NCBI GenBank assembly: GCA_900113425.1
Contig: FOZF01000002.1
Span: 1,009,027-1,073,026 of the forward strand
Length of the DNA stretch: 64,000 nt
Source: Stenotrophomonas maltophilia
GTDB taxonomy: Bacteria > Pseudomonadota > Gammaproteobacteria > Xanthomonadales > Xanthomonadaceae
Direction: 5' to 3'
A program made the position numbers and the translations under genes. Position 1 is the first letter of the stretch; every line of letters starts with the position of its first letter. The notes below the pieces were generated by a model. The model did no database searches, was not told the origin of the DNA, and worked only from the letters and a program-made list of their open reading frames with translations. Positions 19,619 to 30,360 of the stretch are shown here, one piece after another.

Positions 19619-20614
19619 ATGGGTGCGATTGTCTGCTTCGGCGAAATTTTGATCGATCTACTGGCGCAGCCGCCGGCCACGGCGGACACGCCGCGCGCCT
19701 TCCTGCAGTACGCCGGCGGGGCGCCGGCCAACGTCGCGGTGGCCGCCGCGCGGTTGGGCGCGAAGACCCAGTTCGTCGGCATGCTGGGCCGCGATATGTT
19801 CGGCGATTTCCTGGCAGAAAGCCTGGCCGAGCACGGTGTCGGTACCGACTTCATCGTCCGCACCGATGCCGCCAAGACCGCGCTGGCGTTCGTCGCTCTC
19901 GATGCAGAGGGCGAGCGCAGCTTCAGCTTCTACCGTCCGCCGGCGGCCGATCTGCTGTTCCGCGACAGTGACTTCCAGGCAGCCTGCTTCGACAGTGCGC
20001 AGTGCTTCCACGTCTGCTCCAACAGCCTGACCGAGGCGGCCATCGCGGACGCAACCTTCGCGGGCATGGAGCGCGCGCGCGCTGCCGGGGCTGTGGTCAG
20101 CCTCGACCTCAACCTGCGGCCGGCGCTGTGGCCGGCCGATGTCGATCCGTCGCCGCGCCTGTGGCAGGCGCTCGAACGCGCGGACATGGTCAAACTGTCG
20201 CGCGAAGAACTGGACTACCTGGCGGCGCCACTGGGCGACGGCGGCGAGGACGCGGTGCTGCAGCGTCTGCTGGCGGCGCAGGCGCGCTGGGTGATCGTGA
20301 CCGATGGCGCGGCCACGCTGCGCTGGTACACCCGCCAGGCGCAGGGCACGGTGACCAGCTTCCAGGTCGCCGCTGTCGATACCACCGCAGCCGGTGATGC
20401 CTTCGTGGGAGGCGTGCTGGTGGGACTGCTGGAGCGGGGTGGGGCAGGCGCGGGATTCAGTGCGTTCTGCCAGGACCCGCAGGCCATCGACGCCACGCTG
20501 CGCTTCGGTGCCGCGGTCGGCGCGCTGGCCGTTACCCGCAAGGGCGCGTTCGCCGCGATGCCCTCGCTCGACGAAGTGCAGCAGCTGCTGCAGGCACAGG
20601 ACATTACCGCATGA
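19619..20614 (+). CDS. PfkB-family fructokinase
   Basis: The 331-residue protein has the N-terminal FGEILIDLL block, GGAPANVAVAAARLG, GRDMFGDFL and the PfkB signature DTTAAGDAFVGG with the catalytic Asp. It would convert fructose to fructose-6-phosphate. It overlaps the mannose-isomerase-like gene by 4 bp (ATGA), so the pair forms a mannose to fructose to fructose-6-phosphate route. The start ATG lies 5 bp after the permease stop. Codons 10-14 (TTG ATC GAT CTA region) are unusual for this genome and coincide with an ATCGAT operator-like site. Other PfkB sugars are possible. Confidence 0.88.
   Translation: MGAIVCFGEILIDLLAQPPATADTPRAFLQYAGGAPANVAVAAARLGAKTQFVGMLGRDMFGDFLAESLAEHGVGTDFIVRTDAAKTALAFVALDAEGERSFSFYRPPAADLLFRDSDFQAACFDSAQCFHVCSNSLTEAAIADATFAGMERARAAGAVVSLDLNLRPALWPADVDPSPRLWQALERADMVKLSREELDYLAAPLGDGGEDAVLQRLLAAQARWVIVTDGAATLRWYTRQAQGTVTSFQVAAVDTTAAGDAFVGGVLVGLLERGGAGAGFSAFCQDPQAIDATLRFGAAVGALAVTRKGAFAAMPSLDEVQQLLQAQDITA
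19648..19661. promoter_or_regulatory. operator-like site inside fructokinase gene
   Basis: TTTGATCGATCTAC matches the operator TTGGATCGATCTAA at 12 of 14 positions and is built from codons rare in this GC-rich DNA (ATT, TTG, CTA). It may be an internal operator. It also encodes the conserved ILIDLL, so chance cannot be excluded. Confidence 0.35.
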
Positions 20615-21837
20615 GCACCTCGCCCGACTTCCGTTCGCCCGCATTCCTGCGCGCGCATATCGCCGACACCCTGGCGTTCTATCATCCGCGCTGCATCGAT
20701 CCGGCCGGTGGCTTCTTCCACTATTTCCGTGACGACGGCAGCGTCTACGATGCCAGCCATCGCCATCTGGTAAGCAGCACCCGTTTCGTCTTCAACTACG
20801 CAATGGCCTATCGCGAGTTCGGCAAGGCGGAGTACCGCGAGGCCGTCGAGCACGGCGTGCGCTATCTGCGTGAGGTGCACCGCAATCCGGCCAGCGGCGG
20901 TTATGCCTGGACCCTGCGCGATGGCCAGGTCGAGGACGACATGAATCACTGCTATGGCGTGGCATTCGTCCTGCTGGCCTACAGCTGCGCGTTGAAAGCC
21001 GGCATCGAGCAGGCCCGCGCGTGGATGGATGAGACCTGGCAGCTGCTGGAGGCGCGCTTCTGGGAGCCGCAGCACGGTCTGTACAGGGACGAGGCGGACG
21101 GCCAATGGAACTTCACCGGCTACCGTGGACAGAACGCCAACATGCACATGTGCGAGGCCATGCTGGCTGCGTTCGAGGCCAGTGGCGAACAGCGCTATGT
21201 AGAACGTGCCCTGCAGCTGGCCGACAACATGACCCGTCGCCAGGCAGCCAAGGCCGGTGGCCTGGTATGGGAGCACTACGATTCCAACTGGGAGATCGAC
21301 TGGAACTACAACCTGGACGACCCCAAGCATCTGTTCCGTCCCTGGGGTTTCCAGCCGGGCCACCAGACGGAGTGGGCCAAACTGCTGCTGATCCTGGACC
21401 GGCACGTGCAGGCCGACTGGCTGGTGCCGACGGCGCGTCATCTGTTCGACGTGGCCGTGGAGCGCAGCTGGGACGAGGCCCGTGGTGGCCTGTATTACGG
21501 CTTCGCGCCGGAGTCACGGCGGCAGCCGGGCATGGACGGCGCGCCGATCGGCGGCGACAGCTTCGTCTGCGATGACGACAAGTACTTCTGGGTACAGGCC
21601 GAAACCCTGGCAACCGCTGCGCTGATGGCTGCGCGCTCCGGTGATGACCGCTACTGGCAGTGGTACGACCGCATCTGGGCCTATTCCTGGGAGCACTTCG
21701 TCGATCACCGCTACGGCGCCTGGTTCCGCATCCTCGATGCAGACAACCGCAAGTACAGCGATGAAAAAAGCCCCGCAGGCAAGGTGGATTACCACACGAT
21801 GGGTGCCTGCTACGAAGTGCTGAATGTCGTGCGTTGA
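20611..21837 (+). CDS. AGE-family sugar isomerase, probable D-mannose isomerase
   Basis: The 408-residue alpha/alpha-barrel protein belongs to the N-acylglucosamine 2-epimerase superfamily. Visible family blocks are HLVSSTRFVFNYA, GYRGQNANMHMCEAMLAA, PWGFQPGHQTEWAKLL (catalytic His) and DYHTMGACYE (second His). Members of this size without an ATP-binding element include mannose isomerase and cellobiose 2-epimerase. The 4-bp overlap with fructokinase makes mannose to fructose isomerisation the most coherent role, and would replace the more usual mannokinase plus ManA route. Glucosamine-type epimerisation is a less likely alternative. Confidence 0.85.
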   Translation: MSTSPDFRSPAFLRAHIADTLAFYHPRCIDPAGGFFHYFRDDGSVYDASHRHLVSSTRFVFNYAMAYREFGKAEYREAVEHGVRYLREVHRNPASGGYAWTLRDGQVEDDMNHCYGVAFVLLAYSCALKAGIEQARAWMDETWQLLEARFWEPQHGLYRDEADGQWNFTGYRGQNANMHMCEAMLAAFEASGEQRYVERALQLADNMTRRQAAKAGGLVWEHYDSNWEIDWNYNLDDPKHLFRPWGFQPGHQTEWAKLLLILDRHVQADWLVPTARHLFDVAVERSWDEARGGLYYGFAPESRRQPGMDGAPIGGDSFVCDDDKYFWVQAETLATAALMAARSGDDRYWQWYDRIWAYSWEHFVDHRYGAWFRILDADNRKYSDEKSPAGKVDYHTMGACYEVLNVVR

Positions 21838-21845
21838 GCATGACC

Positions 21846-21939
21846 GGTAGCGCCGTGCCATGCCCGGCGGAAGCATGATTGGTAGCGCCGGGCCATGCCC
21901 GGCGAAGCATGATCGGTAGCGCCGGGCCATGCCCGGCGG
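21846..21939 (+). repeat. tandem array of three SMAG (GTAG) elements
   Basis: Three copies of GGTAGCGCCGGGCCATGCCC with GGCG tails start at 21846, 21881 and 21915, a period of 34-35 bp, separated by GMAGCATGATYG spacers. Copy 1 has one substitution. Each can form a GC stem capped by CAT or similar. This is the SMAG repeat class of S. maltophilia. The array sits between the isomerase and GH2 genes and may punctuate the transcript. Confidence 0.88.
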
Positions 21940-21959
21940 ACACAACAGGAGTCCCGCCC

Positions 21960-24590
<2,631 letters not shown>

Positions 24591-24623
24591 GGGGCGCTGT
24601 CGGTGGTACCTGGCCTGGGCCGG

Positions 24624-24641
24624 TGCCAACCCGGGTTGGCA
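24624..24641. terminator. 18-bp perfect palindrome between convergent GH2 and mtnC
   Basis: TGCCAACCCGGGTTGGCA is a perfect palindrome placed between the GH2 stop (24590) and the mtnC stop (24662). It probably serves as a bidirectional transcript end. No T-run is present. Confidence 0.6.
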
Positions 24642-24661
24642 GCGACCAGAAAGGGATCGTC

Positions 24662-25357
24662 TTACAGCTGGATCTGCTGGAAGTTCTCGACCCGCTCGTG
24701 ACCGTGGGCGGCGTCGCCGACGCGCGGCATCGGGTAGTCGTCCAGACGATCCAGCAGGCGGGTCTGCAGACCTGCCTCGCGCGCGGCATCAAGCTCTTCC
24801 ACCACGTCGGACAGGAACAGGATCTCGCCTGCGGGCACGCCGATGGACTGGACGATGCGCCGGTAACTGTCGGCCTCACGCTTGCCGCCGATCTCGGTGT
24901 CGAACCAGCCTGACACCAGCGGGCTGAGATCGCCCGCATCGCTGAAACCGAAGAACAGCTTCTGCGCCGGCACCGAACCGGAGGAGTAGACGTACAGCGG
25001 CAGGCCGGAGGCATGCCATCCCTTCAGCACTGGCGCTACTTCCGGATAGAAGTGCGCGGTGTAGTCGCCACGGCGATAGCCGGCCTCCCAGATCAACCCC
25101 TGCAGCGCCTTCAGCGCCGTGTGCTTGCGGTCCTGGTCGATCCAGCCCTGCAGGGTCTCGGCGACCAGGCTGTCCTGGCAGGCGCCCCCGATTTCGCTGG
25201 CCACCGTGTCCAGCCAGCGGCGCACGTCCGGTCGCTGGCCATGCTCGGCCACGAAGCCGGGCAGGGCCTGGCGCGCATAGGGGAACAGCACGTTCTTGAC
25301 GAACGAGATGCTGCTGGTGGTGCCTTCAATGTCGGTCAGGATGACGCGGGGCTGCAT
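24662..25357 (-). CDS. mtnC: enolase-phosphatase of methionine salvage
   Basis: The 231-residue HAD-family protein begins with the bifunctional enolase-phosphatase signature [16 protein letters not shown]. It also has the [15 protein letters not shown] and [15 protein letters not shown] motifs. It would convert 2,3-diketo-5-methylthiopentyl-1-phosphate to acireductone. It is the last gene of the minus-strand mtnB-mtnD-mtnC set and starts 3 bp after the mtnD stop, so the two are co-translated. The length matches the family. Confidence 0.95.
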   Translation of the reverse strand: MQPRVILTDIEGTTSSISFVKNVLFPYARQALPGFVAEHGQRPDVRRWLDTVASEIGGACQDSLVAETLQGWIDQDRKHTALKALQGLIWEAGYRRGDYTAHFYPEVAPVLKGWHASGLPLYVYSSGSVPAQKLFFGFSDAGDLSPLVSGWFDTEIGGKREADSYRRIVQSIGVPAGEILFLSDVVEELDAAREAGLQTRLLDRLDDYPMPRVGDAAHGHERVENFQQIQL

Positions 25358-25360
25358 GGA

Positions 25361-25918
25361 TCAGGATGCCTGGGTCGGAACGTAACGGGGGAATTTCTGC
25401 GCGATGTCGGTGCCGGTGAAGTGGCCGACCCAGCCATCCGGCTCGGTGAAGAAGCGGATGGCCACGAAACTCGGCTCCTCGCCCATGTCGAACCAGTGCG
25501 TGGTGCCATCGGGCACGGCAATCAGGTCATCCTTCACGCATTCGATTTCGTAGACCTTGTCACCCACGTGCAGGGTGAACAGCCCCGAGCCGGCAACGAA
25601 GAAGCGCACTTCGTCTTCCTTGTGGAAGTGTTCGTCGAGGAACTTCCTGCGCAGCTCGGCGCGGTTGGGATTGTCCGGCGCGATCGACGCCACATCCACG
25701 CTCTTGAAGCCCCGTTCGGCGACCAGGCGATCGATGTCGGCGCGGTAGGCGGCGAACACCTCGTCCTGGCTGGCGCCCGGCGCGACCGGTGCGGTGGCCT
25801 GCCAGCGCTCGAAGGTCACGCCGATCTTCTGCAGCTCGGCAGCGATGATGGCGCCGTCCTGGCTGTCCAGCAGCGGCGATTCGGGGCGGGTGTCGTCGTA
25901 GATGCGCAGTCGGCTCAT
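25361..25918 (-). CDS. mtnD: acireductone dioxygenase
   Basis: The 185-residue cupin has the metal-binding set [12 protein letters not shown] (two His and one Glu) and the fourth ligand in GTTHWFDMG. It would oxidise acireductone to the methionine precursor 4-methylthio-2-oxobutanoate (Fe form) or to an off-pathway product (Ni form). The ATG at 25918 gives the usual N-terminus [10 protein letters not shown] more upstream start would add unrelated residues. The gene is 76 bp after mtnB and 3 bp before mtnC. Confidence 0.95.
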   Translation of the reverse strand: MSRLRIYDDTRPESPLLDSQDGAIIAAELQKIGVTFERWQATAPVAPGASQDEVFAAYRADIDRLVAERGFKSVDVASIAPDNPNRAELRRKFLDEHFHKEDEVRFFVAGSGLFTLHVGDKVYEIECVKDDLIAVPDGTTHWFDMGEEPSFVAIRFFTEPDGWVGHFTGTDIAQKFPRYVPTQAS

Positions 25919-25994
25919 GGCGGCAGCTTGAACGTCGGGGGGAGGACAGGGTAACAGGGTGGCGCGCGGGCGCAGATTGCGGTTTGGAATCTGC

Positions 25995-26636
25995 TCAGCC
26001 ACGCAGCCTGCGCAGTTCCAGTTCGCAGTGCAGCAGGAACTCGAATGCCTCAAGGTGGCGGCGCGCTTCGGCCATGTCGCGGCCCCAGGCGTACAGGCCG
26101 TGGCCATCGATCAGGTAGCCCCACAGCGTCTGGCGGTCCAGCAGATCCTCGACCTGGGCCGACAGCACGTTCATGTCCTGGGTGTTGGCGAACACCGGAA
26201 CGTCGATGGCCATCTCGTGCGTGCTGTTGCCGGCAAAGGCTTTCAGCAGCTCATAGCCTTCCAGGCGGATGTGCCCCTGCGGTGCATACAGGCGCGAGGC
26301 GACGGTCTGCACCGGCGAATGCGTGTGCAGGACGCAGCCGACTTCCGGGAAACGCCGGTATAGCTGCGTGTGCAGCAGCGTCTCGGCGGACGGGCGCAGC
26401 GGTCGGCCGACGGCCTGGCCATCGAAGTCCACGACCATGATGTCGTCCTCGATCAGCCGCCCCTTGTCCTTGCCGGAGACGGTGATTGCCGCATGGCGGT
26501 CGTCGAGGCGATGGGAGAAGTTGCTGCTGGTGGCCGGGGTCCAGCCGGCCTGGGCCAGTTCGCGGACGTTGTCGATCAGCAGCTGGGCGAGCTCGCTCAG
26601 GCGCGCGGTGTCGTAGGGGAGGGGGGCGGCGTTCAT
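25995..26636 (-). CDS. mtnB: methylthioribulose-1-phosphate dehydratase
   Basis: The 213-residue class-II-aldolase-fold protein has [21 protein letters not shown] and the zinc-binding [10 protein letters not shown], with a late HG-type ligand in [11 protein letters not shown]. It would dehydrate 5-methylthioribulose-1-phosphate. The ATG at 26636 gives the normal family length. It is the first gene of the mtnBDC unit. A -10-like TAAAAT ends only 8 bp before the ATG, so the mRNA may be leaderless. Confidence 0.94.
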   Translation of the reverse strand: MNAAPLPYDTARLSELAQLLIDNVRELAQAGWTPATSSNFSHRLDDRHAAITVSGKDKGRLIEDDIMVVDFDGQAVGRPLRPSAETLLHTQLYRRFPEVGCVLHTHSPVQTVASRLYAPQGHIRLEGYELLKAFAGNSTHEMAIDVPVFANTQDMNVLSAQVEDLLDRQTLWGYLIDGHGLYAWGRDMAEARRHLEAFEFLLHCELELRRLRG

Positions 26637-26643
26637 GCTGGCG

Positions 26644-26649
26644 ATTTTA
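26644..26649 (-). promoter_or_regulatory. possible -10 element of mtnBDC
   Basis: On the minus strand TAAAAT ends 8 bp before the mtnB ATG. Initiation at the usual 6-7 bp distance would put the transcript start at or next to the start codon. No good -35 was recognised. Confidence 0.4.
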
Positions 26650-26710
26650 CTGGATTCGGCCAACGGCTGAGCCCCTCGTGGCTGTCTCGCCGGGCGGGAT
26701 CTCTTGCTTT

Positions 26711-26814
26711 GGCCAGGCGGGTGGGCTGTGCAGGGGACGCCGTAAACCCATCCTTGGGGGCTTGGCCGCGGCATCCCTGCCGCGGACACCCCTGCACAAC
26801 CCACCCGCCCGGCC
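26711..26814 (-). repeat. composite structured inverted repeat, copy A
   Basis: The outer arms GGCCAGGCGGGTGGGCTGTG (26711 on) and their near-complement ending at 26814 pair over about 26 bp. Read on the minus strand, the inside holds GGGGTGTC, a hairpin CGCGGCA-GGGA-TGCCGCG (26767-26784), GCCAAGCC and GGCGTCCCC. Copy B at 27011-27108 shares this core order on the plus strand but has different, self-complementary outer arms. Confidence 0.8.
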
Positions 26815-26892
26815 ACGGACAGGTTCCGTGCGCGTCAGCCACGGAGTGAAGAAGGAAAAGCGAAAACCGGGTCGCTTCGCTGCGCTTGCTCG

Positions 26893-26916
26893 GAGCGGAG
26901 CATGGCTCCGCTCTAC
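26893..26916 (-). repeat. SMAG (GTAG-type) stem-loop
   Basis: On the minus strand GTAG leads into GAGCGGAGC-CAT-GCTCCGCTC, a perfect 9-bp stem with a three-base loop. This matches the GTAG-headed REP class seen elsewhere in the window. Confidence 0.72.
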
Positions 26917-27010
26917 AGAGGATTCATCGACCTACGAAAATTCATTCCCTGGACCAATTCATCCGCGCATGACGTGGACCAACCAGACGCGCCGGGAGAC
27001 TGCCAGGGGT

Positions 27011-27108
27011 GGGGAGGCATGGGTGCGCGGGGGTGTCAGCCGCATGGATGCGGCTGCCAAGCCTACATGGACGTACTTGCGGCGTCCCCCGCGTACCCAT
27101 GCCTCCCC
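27011..27108 (+). repeat. composite structured inverted repeat, copy B
   Basis: The outer arms GGGGAGGCATGGGTGCGCGG (27011 on) and the complement ending at 27108 pair over about 23 bp. The core reads GGGGTGTC, a hairpin AGCCGCA-TGGA-TGCGGCT (27038-27055), GCCAAGCC and GGCGTCCCC. The hairpin differs from copy A by two compensated base pairs. Confidence 0.8.
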
Positions 27109-27189
27109 GCCAAACCAACACACCGCTCTTGCCGTTGCTCCGGCTTCAAAGGCGGGTGCAGGGCCGCAGGCCCTGCAATGCAGAACCCC

Positions 27190-28617
27190 TTACTTCACCC
27201 GCAGGCGGCTGTGCCGGAAGCCGTAGCAGAAATAGATCACGAACCCGAAGAACGTCCACACGCCCATCAGCATCCAGTTGTGCATCGTCATCGCCGACAG
27301 CAGCGCCAGGCAGCTCAGCACGCCCAGGCTGCAGATCAGCCACGCCATCGGCATGCGGAACGGGCGCGGCAGGTCCGGCTGGGTGCGGCGCAGGATCAGC
27401 ACGCCCGCGCACACCGCCGCGAAGGCGATCAGCGTGCCCATCGAGGTCAGTTCGCCGAGCACGTCCAGCGGGAACAGCGCAGCCAGCAGGGCGATGCCGA
27501 TTCCGGTGATGACCGTATTGATATGCGGAGTGCGGTACTTCGGATGGATCCGGGTGAACACGGGCGGCAGCAGGCCATCGCGACCCATGATCATGAAGAT
27601 GCGCGGCTGCGCGATCACCATCACCAGTACGACCGAGGACAGGCCGACCAGTGCCCCGATTTCCACCACCACCCGCAGCCAGCCCAGCTGGGGATGCGCG
27701 GCGACGGCGGTGACCACCGGCTCATCGGTGCCGAGCAGGGTGTACGGCACCAGGCCGGTCATGACGGCCGCCATGGCGATGTACAGCACCGTGCAGACCA
27801 CCAGCGAGAGCATCATGCCGATCGGCATGTCGCGCTGCGGACGGTGTGACTCCTGTGCCGCCACCGAGACCGCCTCGAAACCGATGTAGGCGAAGAACAC
27901 CATGGCAGCGCCGCGCAGCACGCCCTCCATGCCGTACTTGCCGGGCCCCTGGTTCTCCGGAATGAACGGGGTCCAGTTGGCCGGATCGACGTACTTCCAG
28001 CCGACCACGATCACCAGCACGATCAGGCCGGTCTTGAGCACCACCATGGCCATGTTCATGGCCGAGGACTTGCTGATGCCCACGTAGCACAGCCAGGTCA
28101 GCAGCAGCACCAGGATGGCTGCCGGCAGGTTGGCGATCGCGCCGGTCGGGCGCAGCTGCCCGTCCAGCGGTGCGCTCACCAGCGCGGCCGGCAGGTGGAT
28201 GTCGAAGTGACTGAGCAGGCTAAGGAAGTAGCCGGTCCAGCTGACCGCCACTGCCGAGGCGGACACGCCGTACTCCAGCACCAGCATCCAGCCGATGAAC
28301 CAGGCCGATAGCTCGCCGAAGGTGGCATAGGTGTAGGTATAGGCGCTGCCCGAGACCGGCACCATCGAGGCAAACTCGGCGTAGGCCATGGCGCAGAACG
28401 CGCAGCAGATGGCGGCCAGCACGAAGGACAGCATGATGGCCGGGCCGGCGTGGTTGGCTGCGGCCTGGCCGGTGATGACGAAGATGCCACCGCCGATCAC
28501 TGCGCCGATGCCCAGGGCCGTCAGCCCCCAGGGTCCGAGGTGGCGGCGCAGGCTCAGGCCATTGGCGTCTTCATGGGCGGCATGCGGGTGCTTGGTGGCC
28601 CAGAGTTGCTTGAACAT
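27190..28617 (-). CDS. APC-superfamily amino-acid permease (CAT-like)
   Basis: The 475-residue membrane protein has about 12 predicted spans. It carries GIGAVIGGGIFVITGQAAANHAGPA, the substrate/ion site of the APC fold, and AYAEFASMVPVSGSAYTYTYATFGE and FFAYIGFEAVSVAAQES. These are typical of cationic-amino-acid-transporter-like permeases. It is a close paralogue of the next permease upstream on the same strand, 91 bp away. The C-terminus is short and positively charged (RHSRLRVK). The substrate is not evident; general amino-acid import is the safest description. Confidence 0.9.
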   Translation of the reverse strand: MFKQLWATKHPHAAHEDANGLSLRRHLGPWGLTALGIGAVIGGGIFVITGQAAANHAGPAIMLSFVLAAICCAFCAMAYAEFASMVPVSGSAYTYTYATFGELSAWFIGWMLVLEYGVSASAVAVSWTGYFLSLLSHFDIHLPAALVSAPLDGQLRPTGAIANLPAAILVLLLTWLCYVGISKSSAMNMAMVVLKTGLIVLVIVVGWKYVDPANWTPFIPENQGPGKYGMEGVLRGAAMVFFAYIGFEAVSVAAQESHRPQRDMPIGMMLSLVVCTVLYIAMAAVMTGLVPYTLLGTDEPVVTAVAAHPQLGWLRVVVEIGALVGLSSVVLVMVIAQPRIFMIMGRDGLLPPVFTRIHPKYRTPHINTVITGIGIALLAALFPLDVLGELTSMGTLIAFAAVCAGVLILRRTQPDLPRPFRMPMAWLICSLGVLSCLALLSAMTMHNWMLMGVWTFFGFVIYFCYGFRHSRLRVK

Positions 28618-28680
28618 GTGTGGGGATCTTGTCGATGCGCGCCGGGTGGGCGCGCGGGCGGAAACACTGGCAGGAGCAGA

Positions 28681-28703
28681 CGGGCCGGCGCAGGGCCGGC
28701 CCG
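28681..28703 (-). terminator. hairpin after the second amino-acid permease
   Basis: CGGGCCGGC pairs perfectly with GCCGGCCCG over a five-base loop, 5 bp past the stop of the permease at 28709-30184. There is no T-run. Confidence 0.55.
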
Positions 28704-28708
28704 CAGGT

Positions 28709-30184
28709 TCAGGCGGACTTGGCCAGCTTGCTGTTGCGCATGCCGTAGCCGAAGTAGATCAGCAGGCCCAGCACGGTCCAACCGACGAACAGGTGCCAGT
28801 GCACCACGAAGGCCTGCCAGAACAGGAACAGGCAGGCCGCCGCGCCCAGCGGGCAGATGATCCACACCACCGGTACGCGGAACGGACGATGCAGCTCCGG
28901 ACGGGTGTAGCGCAGGACCAGCACGCCGATGCATACGGTCGCGAACGCCAGCAGGGTACCCATCGAGACCAGTTCGCCCAGCACGTTCAGCGGCATCAGA
29001 CCGGCCAGTGCCGCGGCGATCACACCGACCACGATCGTCGCCCAGTACGGGGTGCGGAAGCGGGCATGGACCTTGCCGAAGAACTTCGGCAGCAGGCCGT
29101 CGCGGGAGATCGTATAGGCGATGCGGGTCTGGCCCATCATCATCACCAGCACCACCGAGGACAGGCCGGCGATGGCGCCGATCTCGACCGCGGTCTTCAG
29201 CCAGGACAGGCTGGCATAAGGCTCCAGCGCAGTGGCCACGGGCTTGTCGGTGCCCAGCAGGTGATACGGCATCATGCCGGTCAGCACGGCGCAGACGATG
29301 ATGTAGACGAGGGTGCACACGGCCAGCGACCCGAGCAGGCCGATCGGCATGTTGCGCTGCGGGTCCTTGGTTTCGCCGGCTGCGGTGGAAACCGCATCGA
29401 AGCCGATATAGGCGAAGAACACGATGGTGGCGGCGCGGAACACGCCGCTCCAGCCGAACTCGCCGGATACGCCGGTGTTCTCCGGAATGAAGGGCTGCCA
29501 GTTGGCCGGATCGATGTGGGCGGCGCCGAAGCCGATGAACAGGCAGATCACGGTGACCTTGATGGCCACGATGATGGCGTTGACGAAGGCCGACTGGGTC
29601 ACGCCGACGTACAGCAGGCCCGAGACCGCAGCAACGATCAGGACCGCCGGCAGGTTGAACAGCTTGCCGGACGAGATGAACTCGCTGCCGGTCCATGCGA
29701 TCGGTGCCGCACTGAGTGCGTCAGGGAACGGCATGTGCAGCGTGGTGGTGATGAAACTGATCAGGTAGGCCGACCAGCCCACCGCGACCGAGGCCGAGGC
29801 GAACAGGTACTCCAGCACCAGGCACCAGCCGATGAACCAGGCCATGCCCTCGCCGAGCGTGGCGTAGGAGTAGGAGTAGGCGCTGCCTGAAACCGGCATC
29901 ATCGCGGCGAACTCGGCGTAGCACAGCCCGGCGAGTGCGCAGGCGATGCCGGCGAAGACGAACGAGAGCATCACCGCCGGGCCGGCGTGGTTGGCCGCGG
30001 CCTGCCCGGTCAGTACGAAGATGCCTGCACCGATCACCGCCCCTACGCCAAGCAGGATCAGGTGTTTCGCCGTGAGGGTCCGTTTCAGCGTGGCTTCGCC
30101 GTCCAGGCTGCCTTCGATGGGTTCGCCGGCATCGACGTGCCCGGCCGGTTGCACCGGCTTGACCCTCAACAGAGCTTTCAGCAT
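28709..30184 (-). CDS. APC-superfamily amino-acid permease (CAT-like), paralogue
   Basis: The 491-residue permease has GVGAVIGAGIFVLTGQAAANHAGPA, CYAEFAAMMPVSGSAYSYSYATLGE and FFAYIGFDAVSTAAGET. It aligns along its length with the permease at 27190-28617, so the pair arose by duplication. The N-terminus is about 20 residues longer and carries the charged stretch DGEATLKRTLTAKH. The two may differ in substrate range. The region between it and the divergent Nudix gene (30185-30360) has no recognised promoter motif. Confidence 0.9.
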   Translation of the reverse strand: MLKALLRVKPVQPAGHVDAGEPIEGSLDGEATLKRTLTAKHLILLGVGAVIGAGIFVLTGQAAANHAGPAVMLSFVFAGIACALAGLCYAEFAAMMPVSGSAYSYSYATLGEGMAWFIGWCLVLEYLFASASVAVGWSAYLISFITTTLHMPFPDALSAAPIAWTGSEFISSGKLFNLPAVLIVAAVSGLLYVGVTQSAFVNAIIVAIKVTVICLFIGFGAAHIDPANWQPFIPENTGVSGEFGWSGVFRAATIVFFAYIGFDAVSTAAGETKDPQRNMPIGLLGSLAVCTLVYIIVCAVLTGMMPYHLLGTDKPVATALEPYASLSWLKTAVEIGAIAGLSSVVLVMMMGQTRIAYTISRDGLLPKFFGKVHARFRTPYWATIVVGVIAAALAGLMPLNVLGELVSMGTLLAFATVCIGVLVLRYTRPELHRPFRVPVVWIICPLGAAACLFLFWQAFVVHWHLFVGWTVLGLLIYFGYGMRNSKLAKSA

Positions 30185-30360
30185 GCAGTACTTCCCTAAT
30201 GATCGGTTTGGGGGCCGTCGATACGTTGCCGGCAGCCCTGAATGGTGAAGGCCGCGCGAACGGCCCGCTGTACCTTAGCCAAAGCTGAAGCCAACGCACA
30301 AGCGCAATCGCAACAATGAGCGGCGATAATGAGCAGTATTTTTCCGGACCACCCCCATTC

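Larger units (their letters stand above)
26637..27189. repeat. repeat-rich intergenic region between mtnB and amino-acid permease
   Basis: No gene is supported in this 553-bp region. It holds two related composite inverted repeats (26711-26814 and 27011-27108) and one GTAG-type stem-loop (26893-26916), each listed separately. The rest is unremarkable. Confidence 0.7.

Noticed and set aside
26637..26710. SAM riboswitch before mtnB
   Set aside because: The -10 candidate is next to the start codon, leaving no leader, and no conserved riboswitch core was recognised.
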